Made by a program: the position numbers and the translations under genes | The notes under the pieces: model-generated | Seen by the model: the letters and a program-made list of their open reading frames with translations, nothing else | The model's database searches: none | Told to the model about the DNA's origin: nothing | Shown: in pieces, positions 1 through 4,198 of the stretch | How the letters are laid out: each line of letters starts with the position of its first letter | Numbering within the stretch: position 1 is the first letter of the stretch | Assembly (NCBI GenBank): GCA_023544495.1 | Contig: JAMJFV010000064.1 | Span: 3,385-9,875, forward strand | From: ANME-2 cluster archaeon | GTDB taxonomy: Archaea > Halobacteriota > Methanosarcinia > Methanosarcinales > Methanocomedenaceae | Direction: 5' to 3' | Length of the DNA stretch: 6,491 nt

Positions 1-180
1 TAACTTCGTATCTTCTTTGTGAGGGTCTAAATAAAGATGGTCAATTCGTTCGGTATTAAAAGTACTCGCTCTTCTTATGATGCCATGTACTTCATATCCT
101 TTCCGAAGTAGAAATTCAGTAAGATAAGACCCGTCCTGACCGGTTATTCCTGTTATGAGAGCGGTTTTTACCAAGTCCAT
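1..180 (-). CDS. gmd: GDP-mannose 4,6-dehydratase, N-terminal part (runs off left edge)
   Basis: The first 60 codons are visible, starting at ATG 180-178; the rest lies outside the window. Residues 8-20 include GITGQDGSYL, the glycine-rich NADP-binding loop of extended short-chain dehydrogenases in the form typical of Gmd. It is followed by EFLLRKGYEVHGIIRRAS and NTERIDHLY, which are characteristic of this enzyme. The family removes water from GDP-mannose to give GDP-4-keto-6-deoxymannose, the precursor of GDP-fucose, GDP-rhamnose and related sugars, in the cytoplasm. The family is usually about 340-350 residues, so roughly a sixth is seen. Together with the epimerase further right on the same strand it suggests a surface-glycan locus. 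A TATA-like box lies about 45 bases upstream of the ATG. Family assignment is strong; the downstream sugar is unknown. Confidence 0.92.
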   Translation of the reverse strand, partial: MDLVKTALITGITGQDGSYLTEFLLRKGYEVHGIIRRASTFNTERIDHLYLDPHKEDTKL

Positions 181-204
181 ACCATCCGAATACTTTATGA
201 TGTT

Positions 205-226
205 TATACAATTTTTTTATTGTATA
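205..226. promoter_or_regulatory. Perfect 8-bp palindrome overlapping the gmd promoter
   Basis: TATACAAT and ATTGTATA form an exact inverted repeat separated by six T residues (plus-strand reading). It overlaps the inferred TATA box of gmd and extends toward the expected transcription start. A symmetric site there could be an operator for a dimeric repressor. It is AT-rich, and such palindromes arise by chance in AT-rich spacers, so the regulatory role is inference. Confidence 0.35.
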
Positions 227-230
227 TAAT
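221..230 (-). promoter_or_regulatory. Probable TATA box of gmd
   Basis: Read on the minus strand this is ATTATATACA, a good match to the archaeal box A. It lies about 45 bases before the gmd ATG, which would place transcription start near 200 and leave a leader of about 20 bases. The GGATGG just before the ATG could act as a weak ribosome binding site. The assignment rests on motif and position only. Confidence 0.5.
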
Positions 231-406
231 CTATACGTTATGTGATCAGGTAACTGCGACTGAATGGAGCAGTCTCTTGTAAAATGTTATTTAATATTTA
301 CAATAAACGTTTTAGATTGTGGTAGCCTTTTCACTATGTATTATGATCGATTCTGCCGGCTGTGTCGCAAAAGCCAGTCCTTCTATCATATTCGCGGTTC
401 AAAGTA

Positions 407-526
407 CTCATCTTCAAAATTTTCTGTCTGTTGTCCGGGTTGATTTTGTTTTTCAAATAATACTCCTCTGGGTTTTGTATTTTTTTAATTAATAGATATT
501 CAATCAGTTATTTAATTATTATTGCT
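407..526. repeat. Diverged direct repeat, copy A (pairs with 959-1079)
   Basis: This stretch aligns with 959-1079 at a nearly constant offset of 552-553 bases. The clearest section is 449-526 against 1001-1079. Shared blocks include TTTTCA, ATAAT, TCCTCT, TTAGATATT/ATAGATATT, CAGTTATTTAA and TTATTGCT. By eye identity there is roughly three quarters. To the left the match weakens to scattered blocks such as CTCATC (407-412 and 959-964) and CCGGG. In the minus-strand sense it lies at and just beyond the 3' end of the epimerase remnant, which suggests that the remnant and its downstream flank were duplicated together long ago. Confidence 0.6.
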
Positions 527-835
527 ATCCATATTGTATGCACACGGGAATTGCGAAGTATCGCTAATTTTCAGGAACTTTTCTGGAAAATATTCCCTGC
601 AGAGAGGCAAAATGCGGATTCCTCTGATCGGAGGATGTACAAGGTTGAGGTGAAGATTGTGCGGGGGCATTTTTGCATATGTCGAGCCCCGCCATGACTG
701 TTGAAATATATACTCCTGATTCGGCCTTTTTTCATAATGCTGCCCGGTATGCACATGTTCCTTGCGTAGTTCCATGGAAAGCGGGGCACACTTGATGAAC
801 TGGGGGTGGACGCCGATAATGGATATTATTTTCAC
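512..835 (-). pseudogene. Decayed UDP-GlcNAc 2-epimerase paralog (WecB family), 5' remnant
   Basis: From GTG 835-833 the frame reads VKIISIIG, then HPQFIKCAPLSMELRKEH, then HTGQHYEK. These match the first 40 or so residues of WecB-family epimerases of the QFIKCAP subtype. The usual arginine of GARPQF or GTRPEF is histidine here. A few residues normally found between LRKEH and HTGQHY are missing, so the copy already carries an internal deletion. Beyond residue 50 the frame no longer resembles the family and stops after 107 codons, against about 360-380 normally; Asp95/Glu117-equivalent catalytic residues are absent. An AAGGAAG about 12 bases before the GTG may be the old ribosome binding site. 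It cannot be a working epimerase. It is not a direct copy of the intact gene at 1713-2804, whose N-terminus reads GTRPEIIKMSP. Confidence 0.8.
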
Positions 836-893
836 GCTGTGATCAACTTCCTTACAGAATTTTTAATAGATCTGATAATCGTTTTTATTCACT

Positions 894-928
894 GCTGGGT
901 TGCCTGAGTATGATATGCAATACCCAGC
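894..928. repeat. Imperfect hairpin with a perfect 7-bp outer stem
   Basis: GCTGGGT (894-900) pairs exactly with ACCCAGC (922-928). Three further pairs (TGC with GCA) follow after a two-base bulge. It lies about 60 bases upstream of the GTG of the epimerase remnant (minus-strand sense). No T-run follows on either strand, so a terminator is unlikely. The function is unknown. Confidence 0.4.
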
Positions 929-958
929 CCCTGCATCCGGAACTAACGTATCATCGGG

Positions 959-1079
959 CTCATCCTGATGATCTTGGGCCAAATACCGGGAACAATCGCA
1001 GTTTTCAGATAATAATCCTCTTGAATTTGTTTTTGTGATTGTAATTAGATATTGCAGCAGTTATTTAAGTGTTATTGCT
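959..1079. repeat. Diverged direct repeat, copy B (pairs with 407-526)
   Basis: This is the partner of copy A. The best section is 1001-1079, starting at GTTTTCAGATAATAATCC and ending at GTTATTGCT. To its right, as with copy A, lies a TGTTGAAATATA block (here 1155-1166). The two arrangements therefore look like two versions of one ancestral segment with different deletions. It is not part of a recognisable gene. Confidence 0.58.
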
Positions 1080-1154
1080 GGATTGGATCTTTCTCATGGG
1101 TGTTGGGCAGGGAAGTGGATAGAAAGATGAGGTGCGTGGAATGCCATCTGTGGT

Positions 1155-1215
1155 TGTTGAAATATAAAATTATGCAATATTGCACCCCACAGAAAAAGTG
1201 TAGAATGGAGCATAG
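1155..1215 (-). pseudogene. Very degraded WecB-like segment (second copy), tentative
   Basis: The minus strand contains TATATTTCAACA, identical to the block in the epimerase remnant at 699-710. A little upstream is GGGGTGCAATATTG, resembling that remnant's GGGCAGCATTATG (the GQHY codons). Further upstream is TGGAACTCTATGC, against TGGAACTACGC (the MELRK codons). The order and approximate spacing are kept, but with indels and no open frame. This is an alignment by eye between short blocks and could partly be chance. Confidence 0.35.
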
Positions 1216-1225
1216 AGTTCCAGAC

Positions 1226-1338
1226 ATGGCTTAAAATGCAAAACAAACGACATACGAACACTTTACCCTGCACCCGCTGCCCGAAGGGTGGCCGGGTGCA
1301 GCCAACCGTGGTGGTTCGTGTTTGTATGGGTATGGAGA
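1226..1338. repeat. 112-bp direct repeat, copy 1, containing a strong hairpin
   Basis: This copy aligns with 1570-1684 at an offset of 344-346 bases. The central 50 bases (1261-1310 against 1607-1656) differ at only about three positions, while the flanks are more diverged; both copies end in ATGGGTATGGAG. The core contains a 34-base hairpin at 1268-1301. Its outer stem is CTGCACCCG with CGGGTGCAG (9 perfect pairs). After a bulged C come six inner pairs, two of them G-U in plus-strand RNA, closing on a GAA loop. The high conservation of the hairpin against decayed flanks suggests either recent copying or selection on structure. The function is unknown: possibly a small mobile repeat or a structured RNA. 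Confidence 0.7.
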
Positions 1339-1424
1339 AAGAAAATGGTATAGTGGGGTGAATATCTGCTGGGTATAAACAAATTTATATTCAGTTTGTT
1401 GTGTCGGCGGATTGTTGCCGTAGC

Positions 1425-1490
1425 TGTTGAAATATATGAATTGTGAATATTTGCAACATCTAATCTGCGTAAATCCTTGTACATTTGTGT
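1425..1490 (-). pseudogene. Very degraded WecB-like segment (third copy), tentative
   Basis: The minus strand carries GATTTACGCAG, then TTGCAAATATTC, then ATATATTTCAACAG in the same order as GAACTACGCAAG, CAGCATTATG and ATATATTTCAACAG in the 512-835 remnant. About 12 bases appear deleted between the second and third blocks. One frame reads KDLRRL where the remnant reads MELRKE. No longer coding similarity survives. The block TGTTGAAATATA (1425-1436, plus sense) is exactly shared with 699-710 and 1155-1166. The match to the 1155 copy extends about 20 more bases (AAATTATGCAATATT against GAATTGTGAATATT). Confidence 0.35.
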
Positions 1491-1569
1491 CTGAAAAATA
1501 ATGAAAGAACATCGCCGGGATCATGTGCTGGGCATGAGCCGGGAAGCAAAAGAGGATGAGGAGGGGGGT

Positions 1570-1684
1570 ATGGCTGTTAAACTGCAACACAAAAGTCATT
1601 CGAAGACCTTACCCTGCACCCGCTGCCCGAAGGGTGGCCGGGCGCAGCCAACGGTGGAGGACAATAGTTACATGGGTATGGAGA
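1570..1684. repeat. 112-bp direct repeat, copy 2, containing the hairpin
   Basis: This is the partner of 1226-1338. The hairpin is at 1614-1647, with the same length and loop as copy 1. It carries one change in the outer stem (CGGGCGCAG), which makes an A-C mismatch in plus-strand RNA but a G-U pair in minus-strand RNA. It lies 66 bases beyond the stop of the intact epimerase in the direction of its transcription, so it would sit in the 3' region of that transcript. No T-run follows the stem on the minus strand, so it does not look like an ordinary archaeal terminator. Confidence 0.7.
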
Positions 1685-1712
1685 GCTGTTTTGATTTCTC
1701 TTTTATTGTTAT

Positions 1713-2804
1713 TCATGGGATATATTGCCCTTGATTTACTACGGTATCCACTATTCTTTCACTCGCCTTCCCATCGCCATACGGATTCTCCCAATCCCCA
1801 TCTTTCTTGATCATCTTCCTGACACCATCAACAATCCTCACACTATCACACCCCACCAGTATATTTGCATGCACCTTCACAGTCTCAGGCCTCTCCGTAT
1901 TATCTCGCAATGTCACACACCCAACACCCAGAATGCATGCCTCTTCCTGCAGACCACCGCTGTCGGTCAAAACAAGCCTGGCACTGCTTTCAATCTGCAA
2001 GAACTCAAGATACCCCAGAGGTTCGATCATCAGCACACCAGATGGCACATCAAATCCGAATATCGAGATCATCTTTACCGTACGCGGGTGTGCTGGAAAC
2101 ACGATAAGCATCCCGAATTCCTCATACACACATCTGAAACCATCAAGAATCCCTGCGAGGCGCCCCCTGTCATCTACATTCTCGACACGGTGTGCAGTGG
2201 CAAGGAGATACTCGCCCTCAACAAGACCAGGCCTTTCTGTAATATCCACCTTCGCCTTTGCTATCTCAAGGTTCTGATACACAGCATCCACAATGGTATT
2301 GCCTGTAACAAAAATACGCTCATCCTGGATACCCTCTTCCAGAAGATACTGGCGTGAGGTTTCAGTTGGTGCAAAAAGATAATCAGAAATATGGTCTGCG
2401 ATCACCCGGTTTGTCTCTTCAGGCATAACGCGGTCAAAACTTCGAAGTCCTGCCTCTACATGCCCGACTTTGATGTGCAGTTTGGATGCTGCAAGGGTAC
2501 CTGCCAGTACGGTATTGGTATCACCCTGCACAAGAACAACATCAGGCACGTCCCTCATCAGGATATCCTCGATGCCAGATAACATGGTAGCAGTCTGGCG
2601 GCCGTGGGTACCTGAGCCAACATCCAGATTGTAGCGTGCAGACGGGAGGTTGAGTTCATCAAAAAACACACGGTCCATCTCAAAAGAATAATGTTGACCT
2701 GTGTGCAGGATATAATAATCAAGACCACGCCGCTCGCACTCACGAATAATGGGGCTCATCTTTATGATCTCAGGGCGGGTACCGAGAATGATTGCGATCT
2801 TCAT
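1713..2804 (-). CDS. wecB: UDP-N-acetylglucosamine 2-epimerase (non-hydrolysing), intact
   Basis: Interconverts UDP-GlcNAc and UDP-ManNAc in the cytoplasm, feeding ManNAc or ManNAcA into surface glycans. The product is 363 residues from ATG 2804-2802, a normal family length. Motifs run in order without a break: GTRPEIIK (8-15), HTGQHYS (34-40), GSGTHGRQT (63-71), VQGDTNTVLAG (92-102), GHVEAGLRS (114-122), PEETNRV (128-134), TGNTIVDAV (167-175), TAHRVEN (203-209), FPAHPRT (236-242), TDSGGLQEEA (280-289) and RDNTERPET (300-308). Asp95, Glu117, Glu130 and His205 correspond to the acidic and histidine residues implicated in catalysis in bacterial WecB. A TTG three codons upstream (2813) is possible, but ATG placing MKIAIILGTRP at the N-terminus fits the family. 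No strong ribosome binding site precedes it. A five-base gap separates it from the stop of the upstream remnant frame, so translational coupling is possible. Confidence 0.95.
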   Translation of the reverse strand: MKIAIILGTRPEIIKMSPIIRECERRGLDYYILHTGQHYSFEMDRVFFDELNLPSARYNLDVGSGTHGRQTATMLSGIEDILMRDVPDVVLVQGDTNTVLAGTLAASKLHIKVGHVEAGLRSFDRVMPEETNRVIADHISDYLFAPTETSRQYLLEEGIQDERIFVTGNTIVDAVYQNLEIAKAKVDITERPGLVEGEYLLATAHRVENVDDRGRLAGILDGFRCVYEEFGMLIVFPAHPRTVKMISIFGFDVPSGVLMIEPLGYLEFLQIESSARLVLTDSGGLQEEACILGVGCVTLRDNTERPETVKVHANILVGCDSVRIVDGVRKMIKKDGDWENPYGDGKASERIVDTVVNQGQYIP

Positions 2805-2809
2805 GAAAA

Positions 2810-3061
2810 TCAACTGCCATATATTGCTGGATGGCTATTCTTATCCCCATTACAACCGGCATCAATAAACAGATTGCTGCAGGCCTCAGTTGATGAGTTT
2901 CTTGTATCAACCAAATTACTGAGGAACATACAATTCTGTAAATCCTCCACCAGGTTATGTATATACACATGCCCAAGATCATTCACATTACGCAGTTTCC
3001 TGGACACTGGTGCGCACTTTATGAACTGGTTGCGGGCGCCAACGATGGATACAATTTTCAC
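2810..3061 (-). pseudogene. Second decayed WecB-family paralog, 5' remnant
   Basis: From GTG 3061-3059 the frame reads VKIVSIVGARNQFIKCAP, then VSRKLRN. This is the start of the QFIKCAP subtype of UDP-GlcNAc 2-epimerase, with Asn replacing the near-invariant Pro of GARPQF. After about 25 residues the similarity ends. The frame continues for 83 codons in unrelated sequence and stops at 2812-2810, five bases before the intact wecB start. The 5' region is well kept: AAGGAA 7-12 bases before the GTG and a TATA-like box at 3097-3105. It resembles the 512-835 remnant both in protein and just upstream (TAAGGAAG against GAAGGAA). It could still be transcribed and translated as a short leader frame ahead of wecB, but it is not an enzyme. 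Confidence 0.8.
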
Positions 3062-3077
3062 TTTTGTTTCCTTCTCA

Positions 3078-3088
3078 ATAAAAAAACA
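3078..3088 (-). terminator. Possible T-run terminator after the VapBC remnant
   Basis: The minus strand reads TGTTTTTTTATT, a seven-T run 14-22 bases past the stop of the toxin fragment. Archaeal transcription commonly ends at such T-runs without a hairpin. It lies between the TATA-like box and the remnant GTG, before the predicted transcription start, so it would not interfere with that transcript. Confidence 0.3.
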
Positions 3089-3096
3089 TCAAACTT

Positions 3097-3105
3097 CTTT
3101 TATGC
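3097..3105 (-). promoter_or_regulatory. TATA-like box upstream of the epimerase remnant and wecB
   Basis: The minus-strand sequence GCATAAAAG is centred about 40 bases before GTG 3061, which would put transcription start near 3075 and leave a leader of about 14 bases with an AAGGAA ribosome binding site. As no good TATA box is correctly spaced just before wecB itself, this may be the promoter that drives wecB through the remnant frame. This is inference from motif spacing. Confidence 0.4.
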
Positions 3106-3225
3106 ATTCAGCCTCTGAAACATATTGAAATGTTTTTGATTAGCAGTAGTAAATATTAGCACATATTCATTGGCCTTTGCCGCAATTATGGTATCAGGAA
3201 GTTCAGTCCTGTAAGCAGCATTATT
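3100..3225 (-). pseudogene. C-terminal fragment of a VapC-type PIN-domain toxin
   Basis: About 41 residues remain, including YRTELPDTIIAAKANEY and TTANQKHF. These match the end of PIN-domain ribonuclease toxins, where PDAIIAATA carries a metal-binding aspartate and the TxNxxHF stretch follows. The N-terminal two thirds, including the initial LLDTN-type motif with the first catalytic Asp, is missing. The fragment is joined in frame to the tail of the antitoxin (…GWDERTKRI), as expected if one deletion removed the end of the antitoxin, the gene boundary and most of the toxin. It cannot be an active nuclease. Family assignment rests on short motifs but on a coherent neighbourhood. Confidence 0.7.
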
Positions 3226-3467
3226 TATCCTCTTAGTTCTCTCATCCCATCCGGCCCTTATGTCCTCAACATATTCAATTCCGTCTTTAATGTCACCTCT
3301 TTGGACCATACACCGAAAGCATCGACGGCCTCATCCCTGTGAATAGTCTTTTCCAGGGTGATCTTCACAGTACTATTTACTGCTAAACCCATTTCTTTCT
3401 TGACGTTTTCCTGTAAAGATAGATGCCCGTCATTTAGCACTTTTGCAGTATAATGAATCACTTTCAT
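3226..3467 (-). pseudogene. VapB-type antitoxin, frameshifted
   Basis: The first frame starts at ATG 3467 with KVIHYTAKVLNDGHLSL, then ENVKKEMGLAVNSTVKITL, a compact swapped-hairpin (AbrB-like) DNA-binding pattern. It continues to DAFGVWSK and then loses frame. The sense frame resumes at once as RGDIKDGIEYVEDIRAGWDE, the continuation expected for this antitoxin type. Restoring one A in the AAA run at 3300-3302 (minus sense) gives WSKRGDIKDG without a break, so the lesion is a one-base deletion or a sequencing error. The 5' end is intact: GAGGGA five bases before the ATG and a TATA-like box 35-40 bases upstream. Antitoxins of this kind repress their own operon and block the VapC partner; here the partner is mostly deleted. 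Confidence 0.72.
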
Positions 3468-3500
3468 CTGATTCCCTCATAAAGTAGATTGTCATAACCT

Positions 3501-3508
3501 TAAATAAA
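3501..3508 (-). promoter_or_regulatory. TATA-like box of the VapB-type antitoxin
   Basis: TTTATTTA on the minus strand is centred about 37 bases before ATG 3467, with a GAGGGA ribosome binding site at 3473-3478. The spacing suits an archaeal promoter with a leader of about 10 bases. These preserved signals indicate that the locus decayed recently enough to keep its promoter. Confidence 0.4.
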
Positions 3509-3516
3509 TTCTTATC

Positions 3517-3714
3517 TCATAACTCATTACTTATATAATATTCATTGATTGAACTCGAAACAACCTGATTCTCAATCTGATACTCTATGATGTCCTTACT
3601 GACCGTTCCTGTACTGACACCCAGCATCTCTGCCACATCTGCCTGTGAAAGAACACCATTCTGCTCGAACGCTTCTCTCAAGATCCTGGCAATCTTGAAC
3701 CTTCTTAATTCTTT
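3517..3714 (-). pseudogene. Fragment of a DUF1670-like helix-turn-helix protein
   Basis: The recognisable part spans about 52 residues, from KELRRFKIARILREAFEQ to KDIIEYQIENQVV. The middle (LSQADVAEMLGVSTGTVSKD, around 3590-3650) is a clear winged or simple helix-turn-helix. The combination EAFEQNGVLSQADVAEMLGVS resembles archaeal DUF1670 proteins, which are much longer. After QVV the sequence stops resembling the family and ends 13 residues later, so the C-terminus is lost as well as the N-terminus. On its left in the reading direction it abuts the acyl-CoA synthetase fragment, in a different frame. An ATG at 3750 would extend it through bases that belong to the synthetase fragment, so that start is probably spurious. 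The DUF1670 name is from memory of the family and is less certain than the DNA-binding fold. Confidence 0.6.
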
Positions 3715-3929
3715 ATGAGAATAGTGCCAAATTGCAAGGCATTGTCCCATATTTCCCGGTATGACATCTCCTCAGCACTGCCGTCAGGATGCTGGGTAAC
3801 TGCGATCAGTTTCTTCTTATCCTGCGCCCACCCTCTGATAACGTCAACAAAATTGTAGTCTGCGGGTACATCCCACGTGAAGTTCCTTCTTTCATCTTCA
3901 TAGTCGAAACTGGTAGTCTCTTTCCCCAT
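3705..3929 (-). pseudogene. N-terminal fragment of an acyl-CoA synthetase (AMP-forming)
   Basis: The 74 residues from ATG 3929-3927 match the N-terminal region of acetyl/medium-chain acyl-CoA synthetases: FTWDVPADYNFVDVIRGWAQ, followed by DGSAEEMSYREIWDNALQFG. The family is about 550 residues, and all ATP-binding and catalytic motifs are missing because the frame hits TAA right after ILIKN, where family members continue into the GVKKGDRV region. A good ribosome binding site (AGGGAG, 3938-3943) lies eight bases upstream, so the start is convincing. The break coincides with the beginning of the DUF1670-like fragment, which points to a deletion or recombination that fused two unrelated genes. 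The product would not be catalytically active. Confidence 0.72.
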
Positions 3930-4162
3930 TTCAACATCTCCCTGTCAGGAGCTCATCATATGGATTCGTTGGGTGGAGCGAAGTACAGATATACTCCCGG
4001 TGCAGGCACCATTTCAACCCCCTTCATATGATCAAAGGTGCCATATTAGTTAAAGTTTTACGATATTCTGGTAAAAAGGCCGACTACCGGCACGTTTGGC
4101 TGTCATCACTACCATTTATCATCCGGGACGTTCTGACCCTGAATACCTCATTAGCTACTAAA
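3930..4162. other. Divergent intergenic region between decayed and intact halves
   Basis: This region separates minus-strand fragments from the plus-strand polyferredoxin gene. Besides the ribosome binding site of the synthetase fragment and the TATA box of the polyferredoxin, no gene is recognisable. A 23-codon minus-strand frame (3956-4027) is too short and lacks a ribosome binding site. The strand switch and the change from fragments to intact genes occur here. Confidence 0.55.
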
Positions 4163-4170
4163 TTTATATA
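4163..4170 (+). promoter_or_regulatory. TATA box of the polyferredoxin gene
   Basis: TTTATATA, preceded by CTAAA, is a near-consensus archaeal box A. With the usual spacing of about 26 bases from its centre, transcription would start near 4193, only about six bases before ATG 4199. The transcript would then be leaderless or nearly so. Only a GGAAG at 4193-4197, directly against the start codon, resembles a ribosome binding site. Confidence 0.6.
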
Positions 4171-4198
4171 GTTTTTACATTATTCAATACACGGAAGA

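Larger units (their letters stand above)
181..406. other. Intergenic stretch without recognisable gene
   Basis: Apart from the gmd promoter elements nothing coding is recognisable on either strand. The sequence is AT-rich and has no sustained open frame. A 7-bp AT-only inverted repeat (277-283 with 297-303) is present but unremarkable. The diverged direct repeat described separately begins at the right end of this stretch. Confidence 0.6.

Noticed and set aside
277..303. AT-only inverted repeat TTGTAAA ... TTTACAA
   Set aside because: Seven A/T-rich pairs in an AT-rich spacer are expected by chance and no gene start is nearby.
1052..1234. 60-codon plus-strand frame starting at 1052
   Set aside because: It lies across the end of repeat copy B and a decayed epimerase-like segment, with no ribosome binding site or family similarity.
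1268..1301. Hairpin considered as an intrinsic terminator or a tRNA-like element
   Set aside because: No T-run follows the stem on either strand, and it lacks a cloverleaf or anticodon arm.
699..1436. The three TGTTGAAATATA blocks considered as a CRISPR-like or phased repeat
   Set aside because: There are only three copies at irregular spacing (456 and 270 bases), with no constant spacer length; decayed duplicate segments explain them better.
1231..1734. Open frames in the repeat region (minus 1231-1599 and 1263-1484; plus 1501-1734 and 1556-1810)
   Set aside because: They cross the hairpin repeats and decayed blocks, overlap one another on both strands, have no recognisable domain, and show low-complexity composition typical of noncoding DNA.
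1725..2357. Long plus-strand open frames opposite wecB (1725-2357, 1807-2277)
   Set aside because: They are antisense to a gene with unbroken family motifs and their translations show no recognisable domain.
2805..2813. TTG at 2813 as the wecB start
   Set aside because: It would add three residues before the conserved MKIAIILGTRP start; the ATG at 2804 fits the family better.
3956..4027. 23-codon minus-strand frame just upstream of the synthetase fragment
   Set aside because: It has no ribosome binding site, is too short to judge, and has no recognisable motif; a leader peptide is possible but unsupported.
3789..4031. Plus-strand 80-codon frame opposite the synthetase fragment
   Set aside because: It is a shadow of the minus-strand acyl-CoA synthetase coding sequence.
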